The position numbers and the translations under genes were made by a program. Shown here piece after piece: positions 1-5,838 of a stretch of DNA of 6,646 nucleotides; positions within the stretch are counted from its first letter, which is position 1, and every line of letters starts with the position of its first letter. The notes under the pieces were generated by a model. It was not told the origin of the DNA. It made no database searches and was given only the letters and a program-made list of their open reading frames with translations. The DNA is from Planctomycetota bacterium (lineage in GTDB: Bacteria > Planctomycetota > Phycisphaerae > UBA1845), in assembly GCA_022561415.1 (NCBI GenBank), contig JADFRH010000103.1, positions 1,239 through 7,884 on the forward strand. The letters run 5' to 3'.

Positions 1-1
1 T

Positions 2-1390
2 GAGGATGGCGTTACCCCGATCGTCGGAGTTGAGGCCCTGGCCGAAGGCTACTTGCAGCCGGACCACGTCGTTACGGGGTTCAAGCGGAAGCTCGGCTCG
101 GCGGATGTGCTCTACACCGACGCCAACGGGAAGGCCTACACCGCAACGGACCTCCAGAGCCTCATGATCGCGACGATGAAGGAGGACGCCGAGCGGCGGT
201 TCAACGAGGAGGTGGACGAGGCCGTCATCTCCGTCCCCGCCAACTTCCAGGACCACAAGAAGCAGGCGACGATCGATGCCGCCAAGGCCGCCGGGATTAC
301 GGCGTTGAAGCTCGTCCATGAGCCCACCGCCGCCGGAATCGCGTACGCCCTGGACAAGAAACAGAACGGACGGTTCGTGGTCTACGATCTGGGAGGCGGC
401 ACGTTTGATGTCTCCGTGCTTCAGACGCAGGGCACCTCGGTCACGGTGCTCAACACCGCCGGTCGTGAGCGCCTGGGAGGCATGGACTTCAACCAGCGTA
501 TCGAGCGTTATGTGCTTGATGCCTTCACGAAAGAGAACGGATTCGAGCCGGGCCGAGACGAAGAGCCCATGTTCTTCCAGGAGCTGGCCGAGAAGGTTGA
601 GCAGGCCAAGATCGCTCTCTCCGAGAAGGCCAAGACCCGCATCGTCGTGGGGTGTCAGGGCAAGCAGTCCATCGTCGAGATCACCCGCGACCAGTTCGAA
701 TCGTTGACGGCCGATCTCCTAAAGGACTCGCTCGACTGCACCGCTCAGGCGGTCGAGGAGGCTGGGCTCTCGTGGGACCAGATCGATACCATCATCCGCG
801 TGGGTGGTTCGGTTCGCATGCCCGCCGTCGAAACCGGCTTGGCCGAGCTCAGTGGTATCGTACCGCACTGCGACATCGAACCCGACCGTGCGGTCTGCTA
901 CGGAGCGGCGCTGACCTGTGCGATGGAACTGGCTGGCTCAGGCAAGACGTTAATGGTCGGCGGTCGGGCCATACCCGCCCCCGACGCCTTCGTGCGTGAG
1001 GTGACGGCCCACGGCGTCGGCTGCTGCGTGGCCGACAAGGACGGAACCCTTCGCAACGCAGTCATCCTTCCCAAGGGCACGGCCATCCCCACGTCGCGGA
1101 CGGATCGCTTCTGCCTCGTTTTTGACAATCAGACCGAAGCTCGGATCGAGGTTCTTCAGGGCGAGGAGGGTCAGCCGCTCGATAAGTGCCTCTCGATCGG
1201 CGAGATCGTGCTCGGCAACCTGCCGTCAGAGCAGAAACGATCGAAGCGAATCGAGATCACTTATCGCATCGACGACAACGGCATGATCCATGCGACGGGC
1301 AAGGATCTCGTGGGCGGCGGACAGGTCGAGATTCAGATCGACTACCACAAGAGCACCAACACGGACACGGCCAACCATGCGGCGGCGTAG
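2..1390 (+). CDS. Hsp70/DnaK-like chaperone, 5'-partial, lacking the C-terminal lid
   Basis: ATP-dependent Hsp70-family chaperone, presumably cytosolic. The reading frame is open from the left edge: base 2 onward already encodes Hsp70-like sequence (EDGVTPIVGVEALAEGY) that continues into FKRKLGS, so the TTG at 53 is not the real start. By comparison with DnaK, about 50 N-terminal residues, including the first phosphate loop, lie outside the window. Visible family marks are VISVPANF and HEPTAAGIAYAL (about 220-350), the phosphate-2 motif VYDLGGGTFDVSV (about 380-418) and the adenosine motif RVGGSVRMP (about 797-823). A beta substrate-binding domain follows (about 1030-1350; VLQGE, GMIHATGKD). 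The protein then ends after IQIDY plus a short tail. There is no helical lid, so the full length would be near 510 residues against about 600-640 for DnaK. The usual acidic/leucine linker (DVLLLDV type) is replaced by FVREVTAHGVGC. It heads an operon with a vWA gene. Family assignment is sure; the client and partners are unknown. Confidence 0.95.
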   Translation, partial: EDGVTPIVGVEALAEGYLQPDHVVTGFKRKLGSADVLYTDANGKAYTATDLQSLMIATMKEDAERRFNEEVDEAVISVPANFQDHKKQATIDAAKAAGITALKLVHEPTAAGIAYALDKKQNGRFVVYDLGGGTFDVSVLQTQGTSVTVLNTAGRERLGGMDFNQRIERYVLDAFTKENGFEPGRDEEPMFFQELAEKVEQAKIALSEKAKTRIVVGCQGKQSIVEITRDQFESLTADLLKDSLDCTAQAVEEAGLSWDQIDTIIRVGGSVRMPAVETGLAELSGIVPHCDIEPDRAVCYGAALTCAMELAGSGKTLMVGGRAIPAPDAFVREVTAHGVGCCVADKDGTLRNAVILPKGTAIPTSRTDRFCLVFDNQTEARIEVLQGEEGQPLDKCLSIGEIVLGNLPSEQKRSKRIEITYRIDDNGMIHATGKDLVGGGQVEIQIDYHKSTNTDTANHAAA

Positions 1391-1423
1391 CCAACGAAGT
1401 CACGATCACCGGAGAAGATAGAG

Positions 1424-2089
1424 ATGAAGTACTTTGATTTTGCGAACGCACCGGCGGCCGGTCAGCCGGAACGATTGGTGGTGGCGATCGACGTGTCGCC
1501 GTCTATGGAGGACACCGACTGGCCGCCCTCAAGGCTGGCCGCTGCGATCGCGGCGGTGATTGCGTTGATTCAGCGCAAGTGCCGGATCGCGCCAGCCGAC
1601 GAGGTGGCGATCGTCACCTACGGCAGCACCGCCTCGGTGCTCTGTCCGCTGCTTACCGTGGGGCAACGCGCCGAAAACATGATCGGTCTGCTGGATTCGA
1701 TCGAGACGCACGGCGGAACGAACATCACGGCGGCTCTGACCGAGGCGGGCCGGGTTCTTAGCTACGCCGGTCGAAGTGGCTGGCTCGATGTACTCCTTCC
1801 GCCTGCGATCGGTGTGAGCCACGCCAGCGCCCGGCGCGTCATCCTGCTCACGGATGGCGAGTTCAACACCGGCGGCTCGCCCCTGTCGGTGGCGTTGGCT
1901 CTCAAGAAATCCGGCGTGTGCATCGACTGCGTCGGGATCGGCGGCGATCCCTCGGCCGTAAACGAAGCTGACCTACGCACGATCGCGTCGCGCCACGCGG
2001 ACGGTGTGACACCGAGGTACACCTTCATCGGTGACAAGGGCGGTCTGATCAAGAAGTTCGAAGAACTGGCCGGGCGGATCTCACGCTAG
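1424..2089 (+). CDS. vWA (von Willebrand factor A) domain protein with intact MIDAS
   Basis: A 221-residue protein that is almost entirely one vWA domain, a metal-dependent protein-protein interaction fold. The metal-ion-dependent adhesion site is complete: D23-x-S25-x-S27 (AIDVSPSM), T99 in HGGTNITAAL, and D144 in VILLTDGEFN. The C-terminal part (VCIDCVGIGG, then LRTIASRHADG and FIGDKGGL) matches the later strands and helices of the fold. No signal peptide or membrane segment is visible, so it is likely cytosolic. The ATG is preceded by GGAGA at 1411-1415, eight bases upstream. It starts 33 bases after the Hsp70 stop and is followed 20 bases later by a small membrane protein, so the three are probably co-transcribed. 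Known vWA proteins often act as adaptors with ATPases or chaperones. A role as partner or client-selector for the upstream Hsp70 is inferred from position only. Confidence 0.92.
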   Translation: MKYFDFANAPAAGQPERLVVAIDVSPSMEDTDWPPSRLAAAIAAVIALIQRKCRIAPADEVAIVTYGSTASVLCPLLTVGQRAENMIGLLDSIETHGGTNITAALTEAGRVLSYAGRSGWLDVLLPPAIGVSHASARRVILLTDGEFNTGGSPLSVALALKKSGVCIDCVGIGGDPSAVNEADLRTIASRHADGVTPRYTFIGDKGGLIKKFEELAGRISR

Positions 2090-2096
2090 GCCCTTT

Positions 2097-2101
2097 GGAG
2101 G
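2097..2101 (+). promoter_or_regulatory. Shine-Dalgarno site deciding the start of the small membrane protein
   Basis: GGAGG lies eight bases before the ATG at 2110. It makes the upstream in-frame TTG at 2095 unlikely as a start, since that codon lies over the ribosome site itself. Confidence 0.75.
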
Positions 2102-2109
2102 TAACCGAT

Positions 2110-2412
2110 ATGGGAATCGTTGGGTTGCTTGTGGGCGCGATCGCACTCGGTGTGGCGGTCTTGGCGGATTTTGTGGTCGTGTTGATTATTGTTCGGGCCG
2201 TTTGCCGGTGGCGGGCCGTGCCGCTGCTCGCCGAGTTCGATCTTGCAGGTAGGCCGCTGGTGGATCGGACGCTTCGTCGTGTGAGCCGGCTTTGGAGCCG
2301 GTTGGTACCGAACCGGCCGATCGACGGTTGGCGCTTGCTCGCGGCGGCCTGTGTCGCGGTTTCCATTGTTCGTGTAGTCGTTTTGACATTGTTGCGCATT
2401 GCTTTTGTGTAG
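2110..2412 (+). CDS. Small membrane protein with two predicted transmembrane segments
   Basis: A 100-residue protein of no family I recognise. It has a hydrophobic segment at about residues 4-28 (LLVGAIALGVAVLADFVVVL), a basic middle region with several Arg residues and the sequence SRLVPNRP, and a second hydrophobic segment at about 78-98 (LLAAACVAVSIVRVVVLTLL). Two helices with a positively charged connecting stretch suggest an inner-membrane hairpin. The ATG at 2110 is chosen over an in-frame TTG at 2095 because GGAGG at 2097-2101 sits eight bases before the ATG and overlaps the alternative start region. It follows the vWA gene by 20 bases and so probably belongs to the Hsp70-vWA operon, perhaps tethering the complex to the membrane (inference). 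Coding status is well supported by spacing and ribosome site; function is unknown. Confidence 0.75.
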   Translation: MGIVGLLVGAIALGVAVLADFVVVLIIVRAVCRWRAVPLLAEFDLAGRPLVDRTLRRVSRLWSRLVPNRPIDGWRLLAAACVAVSIVRVVVLTLLRIAFV

Positions 2413-2457
2413 GGGGCGATTCCGTCCATCACTTTGATTGCGAAACCGAGACCAGCC

Positions 2458-2706
2458 ATGTCGTTTTCAATCCAGCCGTTACCGCCAGTCATGACAACCG
2501 AAGAAGTGGCCGCGCTTCTTCGGTGTCCGGTGGCTTCGGTTGCACGCTATGTTTTTTCGCACGAATTGGCCGCGATACAGATCGGGCGTGAACGGCGATT
2601 CCGGGCAGAGGACGTGCTGGAGTTCATCGCCCAGCGACCGCTGACGATACGTGCCAAGCGGTTGCCATCCCGGTGCGGCAGAAGCGGCCACACTGGCCGA
2701 AGATAA
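2458..2706 (+). CDS. Excisionase/MerR-like helix-turn-helix DNA-binding protein
   Basis: An 82-residue protein containing one small winged-HTH domain of the excisionase (HTH_17) type, at about residues 11-60: MTTEEVAALLRCPVASVARY, then HELAAIQIGRERRFRAEDVLEFI. This is the usual order of recognition helix, wing (IGRERRFR) and closing helix. A basic tail rich in Arg and Lys follows. The start is uncertain: ATG 2458 is used here, but TTG 2434 and ATG 2491 are in frame and none has a convincing ribosome site. The gene sits directly upstream of a tyrosine recombinase, which fits a recombination directionality factor or a regulator of that recombinase. A hairpin begins at its stop codon. The family is recognised with good confidence; the excisionase role rests on the neighbour and on the small size. 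Confidence 0.8.
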   Translation: MSFSIQPLPPVMTTEEVAALLRCPVASVARYVFSHELAAIQIGRERRFRAEDVLEFIAQRPLTIRAKRLPSRCGRSGHTGRR

Positions 2707-2729
2707 GTGTCAGTGGCATGACACTTTTT
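2705..2729 (+). terminator. Perfect hairpin with T tract between the HTH and integrase genes
   Basis: The arms AAGTGTCA (2705-2712) and TGACACTT (2719-2726) are exact reverse complements separated by GTGGCA, and the right arm runs into five T residues (2725-2729). The left arm overlaps the HTH stop codon. The layout fits a weak intrinsic terminator or attenuator; the stem is only 3/8 G+C. An operator, a REP-like palindrome or a recombinase binding site are alternatives. The dyad is seen directly; its function is inferred. Confidence 0.5.
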
Positions 2730-2829
2730 GCAGATTCAGACTTGCTTTCGAGTGGCATTCGATCCATCGTCAACCGGTTCCCTGGTGCCCCTGCGCCAAA
2801 GGAACCGCAAGAAACAGGGCAAAAAGCGA

Positions 2830-4083
2830 ATGAACACAAACGTAGATCTGCTGCACTACCCGAAACGGCGCAAGCCCTACACGGTGCGCTGGTGGACCCC
2901 GCCTGACCCGGTGACAAACCGCCAGAAACGCCCAGGGCGGTCGTTTCTGTACAAATGGGACGCCAAGGCCTTCCATGCCGAAAAATGCGCAGAAATCAGC
3001 CGTAAGGGGCTGAGTGAGCCTGTTTTTGTGACACTTGAGCACTTGTTGGCAGAATTTACGGAGGCAAGGATTTCGCGGTTGAGTTACGTATCCCAAATCG
3101 GGTATGTGAACACGTTCGATCAGCTTGTCGCGTTCTTTGGTGGCAGCCGTTTGATTCACACGATCGAGCAGCGCCACGCCGAGGCGTTTCTGTCGAGTCG
3201 CGGCAGGGTGGACGGGCGGCCGGGCGACATCGCCACGTGGACTCGGCTGCGGCACCTCATTCACTGCCGAGCATTGTTCGGAGCCGCCGTGGCGTGGAAC
3301 TACGTTGAACGAAACCCCTTCATCGCTAACGCGGCGGACAAGGGATCGCCGCTTCGAATCACCGCCAAGGGTCGCAGCTGGCATCACATCACACCCGGGG
3401 AATTCCAGCGGTTGTTGGCCGAGGTAATAACGGCGCGGCAACGAGCCGTCTACTGGCTCATGTACGGCTGCGGCCTGAGACCGGGTGAGGTACACAACCT
3501 GACCGCCAGTTGCCTGGATCTATCCAATCGGCGCGTTCATGTCATCAACCGGACCCCTACGAAGGACTTACCCGGCTTTACGGTCAAGGCCGAGCGGCAG
3601 TCGTCCGCCAGCAAGGAACGCTCGGTACCGATCCCTGAGTCGGCTATGCCAGATCTGACCGAGTCGATGCGTACGGCGTTTCAGGCGGGAAGTCTGGCCG
3701 TGATCTCGCCGGAGCGGTTTGTGCGAATTCGCGAGCATTGGCAGCGCTGTCAGGATGGTCTGGGTTGGGCAGGTCACGCGCATCGTCAATGGCAAAACCG
3801 GGACATGGTCAACAACGTCGTCCGCGATACCAAGAAACTGCTCCGCACGGCTAGGGTCGAACTATCGGCACCGTTTACGCTGAGCACGTTCCGTAAGAGC
3901 TTCGCCCAGAACCACGCCGACGCAGGAACACCGCCCAAGACGCTTGCGAAACTTCTGGGCCACAGCGACTCCCGGGTCACGATGCAGTTCTACAACCGGG
4001 TGACCGACGCCAACGACCGAGCGGCCCGTGAAGTAATGGACCGTGTCCTTGGCAGGCCGGAGAAAAACTCTCGTGCCATGTAG
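2830..4083 (+). CDS. Tyrosine recombinase / site-specific integrase
   Basis: A DNA strand-exchange enzyme of 417 residues counted from the ATG at 2830. AGGG at 2816-2819 is a modest ribosome site. An in-frame TTG at 2728 would add 34 residues but lies in the hairpin T tract. The N terminus (KPYTVRWW to about residue 60) resembles an arm-type DNA-binding region. Residues of about 65-140 (VTLEHLLAEFTEARISRLSY onward) form the helical core-binding domain. The catalytic domain follows, with Arg217 in GCGLRPGEVHNL, candidate Lys residues at 245, 253 and 262 in the beta hairpin, Arg355 in STFRKSF, His378 in LLGHS, and Tyr388 in MQFYNRV. The histidine normally three residues before the second Arg is Ser352. 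His-to-Tyr spacing is ten rather than the common nine. It lies just downstream of an excisionase-like gene, as in integrated elements. No attachment site or tRNA was found, so the borders of any element are unknown. Confidence 0.92.
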   Translation: MNTNVDLLHYPKRRKPYTVRWWTPPDPVTNRQKRPGRSFLYKWDAKAFHAEKCAEISRKGLSEPVFVTLEHLLAEFTEARISRLSYVSQIGYVNTFDQLVAFFGGSRLIHTIEQRHAEAFLSSRGRVDGRPGDIATWTRLRHLIHCRALFGAAVAWNYVERNPFIANAADKGSPLRITAKGRSWHHITPGEFQRLLAEVITARQRAVYWLMYGCGLRPGEVHNLTASCLDLSNRRVHVINRTPTKDLPGFTVKAERQSSASKERSVPIPESAMPDLTESMRTAFQAGSLAVISPERFVRIREHWQRCQDGLGWAGHAHRQWQNRDMVNNVVRDTKKLLRTARVELSAPFTLSTFRKSFAQNHADAGTPPKTLAKLLGHSDSRVTMQFYNRVTDANDRAAREVMDRVLGRPEKNSRAM

Positions 4084-4125
4084 GCAAGCGCTGCGTTGCA
4101 CGTGGTCCAAGAATCGAGAGAAGCT

Positions 4126-4142
4126 GGCGCCGACGCGGCGCC
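4126..4142. repeat. GC-rich inverted repeat between integrase and HARE-HTH genes
   Basis: GGCGCC at 4126-4131 and 4137-4142 flank a five-base loop, 43 bases after the integrase stop. It could help end integrase transcription, but there is no T run after it, so a standard terminator is not supported. Each arm is itself a palindrome, which makes chance occurrence in GC-rich DNA quite possible. Confidence 0.3.
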
Positions 4143-4175
4143 GCATTTGAGGAAACGAAAAAAGGAGAAGCACCG

Positions 4176-4535
4176 ATGGCAACGAAGAAGAAGTCCAAGG
4201 CGTCTGGTAAACGCGCCAAGAAACGCACGGCGAAGAAGTCGGGAAAGAAGAAGGCGACAACGTCAAAGAAAACCCGCGATGAGAAAAAGCCCAAGCGCCT
4301 CAGCGCACTCGACGCGGCCGCGAAGGTCCTGGCCAAGGCCGGCAAGCCGATGCGATCGCGGGAACTGATCACCGTGATGGCGAAGCAAGGGCTGTGGAGC
4401 AGTCCCAAGGGCAAGACCCCGCACGCCACGCTCTACTCGGCGATCTTGCGAGAGATCACAACGAAGGGGAAAAAGGCGCGGTTCACGAAGGTCGACCGCG
4501 GGCGATTCGGGTTCAACAAGCAGGCCGTCGCATGA
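4176..4535 (+). CDS. HARE-HTH domain protein with lysine-rich N-terminal tail
   Basis: A 119-residue DNA-binding protein in two parts. The first 42 or so residues are an extremely basic, low-complexity tail of Lys, Arg, Ser, Thr and Ala (KKSKASGKRAKKRTAKK and similar), like a histone H1 or HU-type tail. From about residue 43 comes a winged helix of the HARE-HTH type (also found in RNA polymerase delta and ASXL proteins): SALDAAAKVLAKAGKPMRSR, then MAKQGLW, KTPHATLYSAILREI and a wing ending DRGRFGFN. The ATG has a strong site, AAGGAG at 4162-4167, eight bases upstream. HARE-HTH domains are thought to read DNA features or assist the transcription machinery, so a nucleoid or chromatin-like role is reasonable inference. 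I associate this tail-plus-HARE layout with planctomycetes. Its stop overlaps a following ATG (ATGA at 4532), suggesting a translationally coupled small gene, now possibly degraded. Confidence 0.88.
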   Translation: MATKKKSKASGKRAKKRTAKKSGKKKATTSKKTRDEKKPKRLSALDAAAKVLAKAGKPMRSRELITVMAKQGLWSSPKGKTPHATLYSAILREITTKGKKARFTKVDRGRFGFNKQAVA

Positions 4536-4725
4536 TCAAGTTATCGTTGAACGTCGACGACACCGAGCTGTTCGGCAAGCGCCCGACCAAATCAGTCGAA
4601 CGCTTATTAGTCCGCACCCCGTACACACTCTTGATGGCAAACAATGGAAAGGCCGGGAACTCGAGACGAGCGGTGCCGAAGTTGGCAAAGCGGCTGAGCA
4701 TTTTGTCTCGGCGTTGCAGGGATAG
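4532..4725 (+). pseudogene. Possible frameshifted small gene coupled to the HARE-HTH gene
   Basis: An ATG overlaps the HARE-HTH stop as ATGA. For about 20-30 codons its frame reads plausibly (MIKLSLNVDDTELFGKRPTK). It stays open to 4903, but the later part has an Arg-rich composition typical of non-coding GC-rich DNA. From about 4615 a second frame, shifted by one base deletion relative to the first, looks better (HTLDGKQWKGRELETSGAEV, then GKAAEHFVSALQG) and stops with TAG at 4723-4725. This pattern fits a short gene broken by a single-base loss, or chance. No family is recognised in either frame. Between 4726 and 4890 I see nothing convincing: no promoter, RNA gene or clear coding frame. 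Confidence 0.25.
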
Positions 4726-4881
4726 GTTTCTGGGCGCCTGTGGTTCGTCTTCGGCCACGACGCGCGCTCCTGCGGCACGGTTCAGTTTCCGTCCGTTTCG
4801 ATCAATCGCCCATCGATACGCGTACGCCACCCACCGAGAAATCGACAATCGGCGAAGGGGGTCGAGGTTCCGAACCGCAGG

Positions 4882-5676
4882 TCACGTCCGGGGAGGCATC
4901 TGAATATGGCTTGGCGACCGACACGCTATCTGATTGAAGGCGAACTCGACAACACGGAACGCCGCAAGGTCACGGGCTGGGTGCAGTTCCTGGGCTTGGA
5001 ATCTCGCGTGACGTTCGATCTGGTCGGGGAATTCCACCGAGACATCAGAGGGGCGAAGATCGAGTTCTATGGGTTCGGAGGGATTACGGCCAACGCGCGC
5101 AAGGCCGCAGAATACTTCAACGGTTTTGCGACCCATCAGACCGGAAAAGTTGGCGACATTACCGCCGGTCTCCCGCCGAAAGATTATTTCGAGCATGCTT
5201 AGGTCGAGGGCGTCATCAATTTCTCGGACTTCACGTATCCGCACCTTGTGTGCCCATAGGGTGAAGTTATCATTTTGGTCGATCTGACTTGCATGCTGTT
5301 CAAAGAAGTGCTTGGCGTGCTCGTAGTTGGCCAGCAGGCCATCGTAGGCTGCTCTAAGTATGTCTTCCGGGAAATCTGTAGACTCTTTAGCCCTCATGAC
5401 TACGTCAAACGGAGGAACCTTGTCTTCGTATAAGAGGGTCGACTTAACCCCCGACAGGGCCCGCCACAGCTTCAGGCCCTGGCTTTCCGATTTCAGTTCA
5501 CTCTCTCTCGCGCTCAATGTGGCACGGGTGCTTTCGTTCTCAGCCAGGCTGCGGTTGGTCGTCGCCCTCTCAGATGCGAGAGTCATGACACGGGTGGCGA
5601 TGAAACCGCCGACTATGGCAAACACCGCTGCGGCGGACTGCGCTGTAGATGCGAACAGCCAATTCGGGTCGGCCAT
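4882..5676 (-). CDS. Membrane-anchored coiled-coil protein, C terminus replaced by antisense sequence
   Basis: On the - strand, ATG at 5676-5674 is preceded by GGAGG (5688-5684), seven bases away, and by an extended -10 promoter, so this start is chosen over earlier in-frame codons. Residues 4-31 (PNWLFASTAQSAAAVFAIVG, then GFIATRVM) form one membrane segment with a short outer or periplasmic N terminus. Residues of about 35-70 are rich in Glu, Arg, Ser and Leu and look like a coiled coil. Residues of about 80-160 are soluble and helical (DFPEDILRAAYDGLLANYEH). The WLF-AQSAAA-GGF opening resembles a widespread uncharacterised membrane-protein group, from memory. Past residue 161 or so the frame runs antisense to the + strand gene ending at 5202, so the last 100 residues up to the stop at 4882 are probably accidental. 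The native gene is likely truncated. Function unknown; the neighbours suggest an accessory membrane module. Confidence 0.75.
   Translation of the reverse strand: MADPNWLFASTAQSAAAVFAIVGGFIATRVMTLASERATTNRSLAENESTRATLSARESELKSESQGLKLWRALSGVKSTLLYEDKVPPFDVVMRAKESTDFPEDILRAAYDGLLANYEHAKHFFEQHASQIDQNDNFTLWAHKVRIREVREIDDALDLSMLEIIFRRETGGNVANFSGLMGRKTVEVFCGLARVGRNPSEPIELDLRPSDVSVEFPDQIERHARFQAQELHPARDLAAFRVVEFAFNQIACRSPSHIQMPPRT
4906..5202 (+). CDS. Unrecognised 98-residue protein, probably truncated at its C terminus
   Basis: The start is well supported: GGGAGG at 4891-4896 lies nine bases before the ATG. The protein opens MAWRPTRYLIEGELDNTE, continues with alternating beta-like stretches (KVTGWVQFLG, RVTFDLVGEFHRDI, GAKIEFYGFGG) and a helix (NARKAAEYFNGF), and ends HQTGKVGDITAGLPPKDYF followed by EHA and stop. 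There are no membrane segments. From memory it resembles a conserved hypothetical group, possibly planctomycete, whose members run on well past the PPxDY motif; I cannot verify this here. The last residues fall exactly where the opposite-strand gene stops looking genuine, so the C terminus has probably been lost at a rearrangement near 5190. It is the only reading in this stretch with protein-like composition; the overlapping - strand frame reads as its antisense. Function unknown. Confidence 0.7.
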   Translation: MAWRPTRYLIEGELDNTERRKVTGWVQFLGLESRVTFDLVGEFHRDIRGAKIEFYGFGGITANARKAAEYFNGFATHQTGKVGDITAGLPPKDYFEHA

Positions 5677-5701
5677 TGAAAAGCCTCCTGTGCCAGGCAT
5701 G

Positions 5702-5710
5702 AATATAGCA
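5702..5710 (-). promoter_or_regulatory. Extended -10 promoter for the - strand membrane protein
   Basis: On the - strand the sequence reads TGCTATATT: an extended TGn element followed by TATATT (5707-5702), about 26 bases upstream of the start codon. No good -35 hexamer is visible at the usual distance, as is common for extended -10 promoters. Confidence 0.5.
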
Positions 5711-5801
5711 CGCTGCCCCGCACTGCGCCCCCTACGCTCCGGCGGAGGACCTAAAAGGCCTGGCGTCGCGAGCGTGCGCCTGGGCGAGGCAGAATCTTCA
5801 C

Positions 5802-5810
5802 TGGTATAAT
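5802..5810 (+). promoter_or_regulatory. Extended -10 promoter for the Pro-rich / DUF6338-like unit
   Basis: TGGTATAAT combines a TGn extension with a perfect TATAAT (5805-5810), about 28 bases before the ATG at 5839. The -35 position (around 5782-5787, GGGCGA) is not consensus. It is divergent from the - strand promoter about 100 bases to the left, so the two units may share regulation. The intervening stretch contains a short dyad, CTCCG-G-CGGAG, at about 5737-5747, which could be an operator. Confidence 0.6.
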
Positions 5811-5838
5811 TGGGCATCATCGCGAATTTGGAGGCAAT

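Noticed and set aside
53..55. TTG as start of the Hsp70 gene
   Set aside because: The frame is open and Hsp70-like from base 2, so the gene begins outside the window.
2297..2317. Inverted repeat GCCGGTT / AACCGGC
   Set aside because: It lies within the coding sequence of the small membrane protein and has no terminator or operator context; it is probably a by-product of codon use.
2728..2829. 34-codon N-terminal extension of the integrase from TTG 2728
   Set aside because: The TTG sits in the T tract of a hairpin with no ribosome site; the ATG at 2830 fits the start of the DNA-binding region better.
4740..4937. + strand open frame of 65 codons
   Set aside because: Composition is Arg/Pro/Ser-rich without protein-like pattern, it overlaps the well-supported 4906 gene in another frame and has no ribosome site.
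4858..5208. 8-bp direct repeat GGTCGAGG (near 4860 and 5201) as possible attachment or target-site duplication
   Set aside because: Short and likely by chance in GC-rich DNA; the right copy is near the breakpoint, but the left one is not next to any element end.
5360..5809. + strand open frame of 149 codons
   Set aside because: It is antisense to the - strand membrane protein, which has the ribosome site, promoter and membrane segment.
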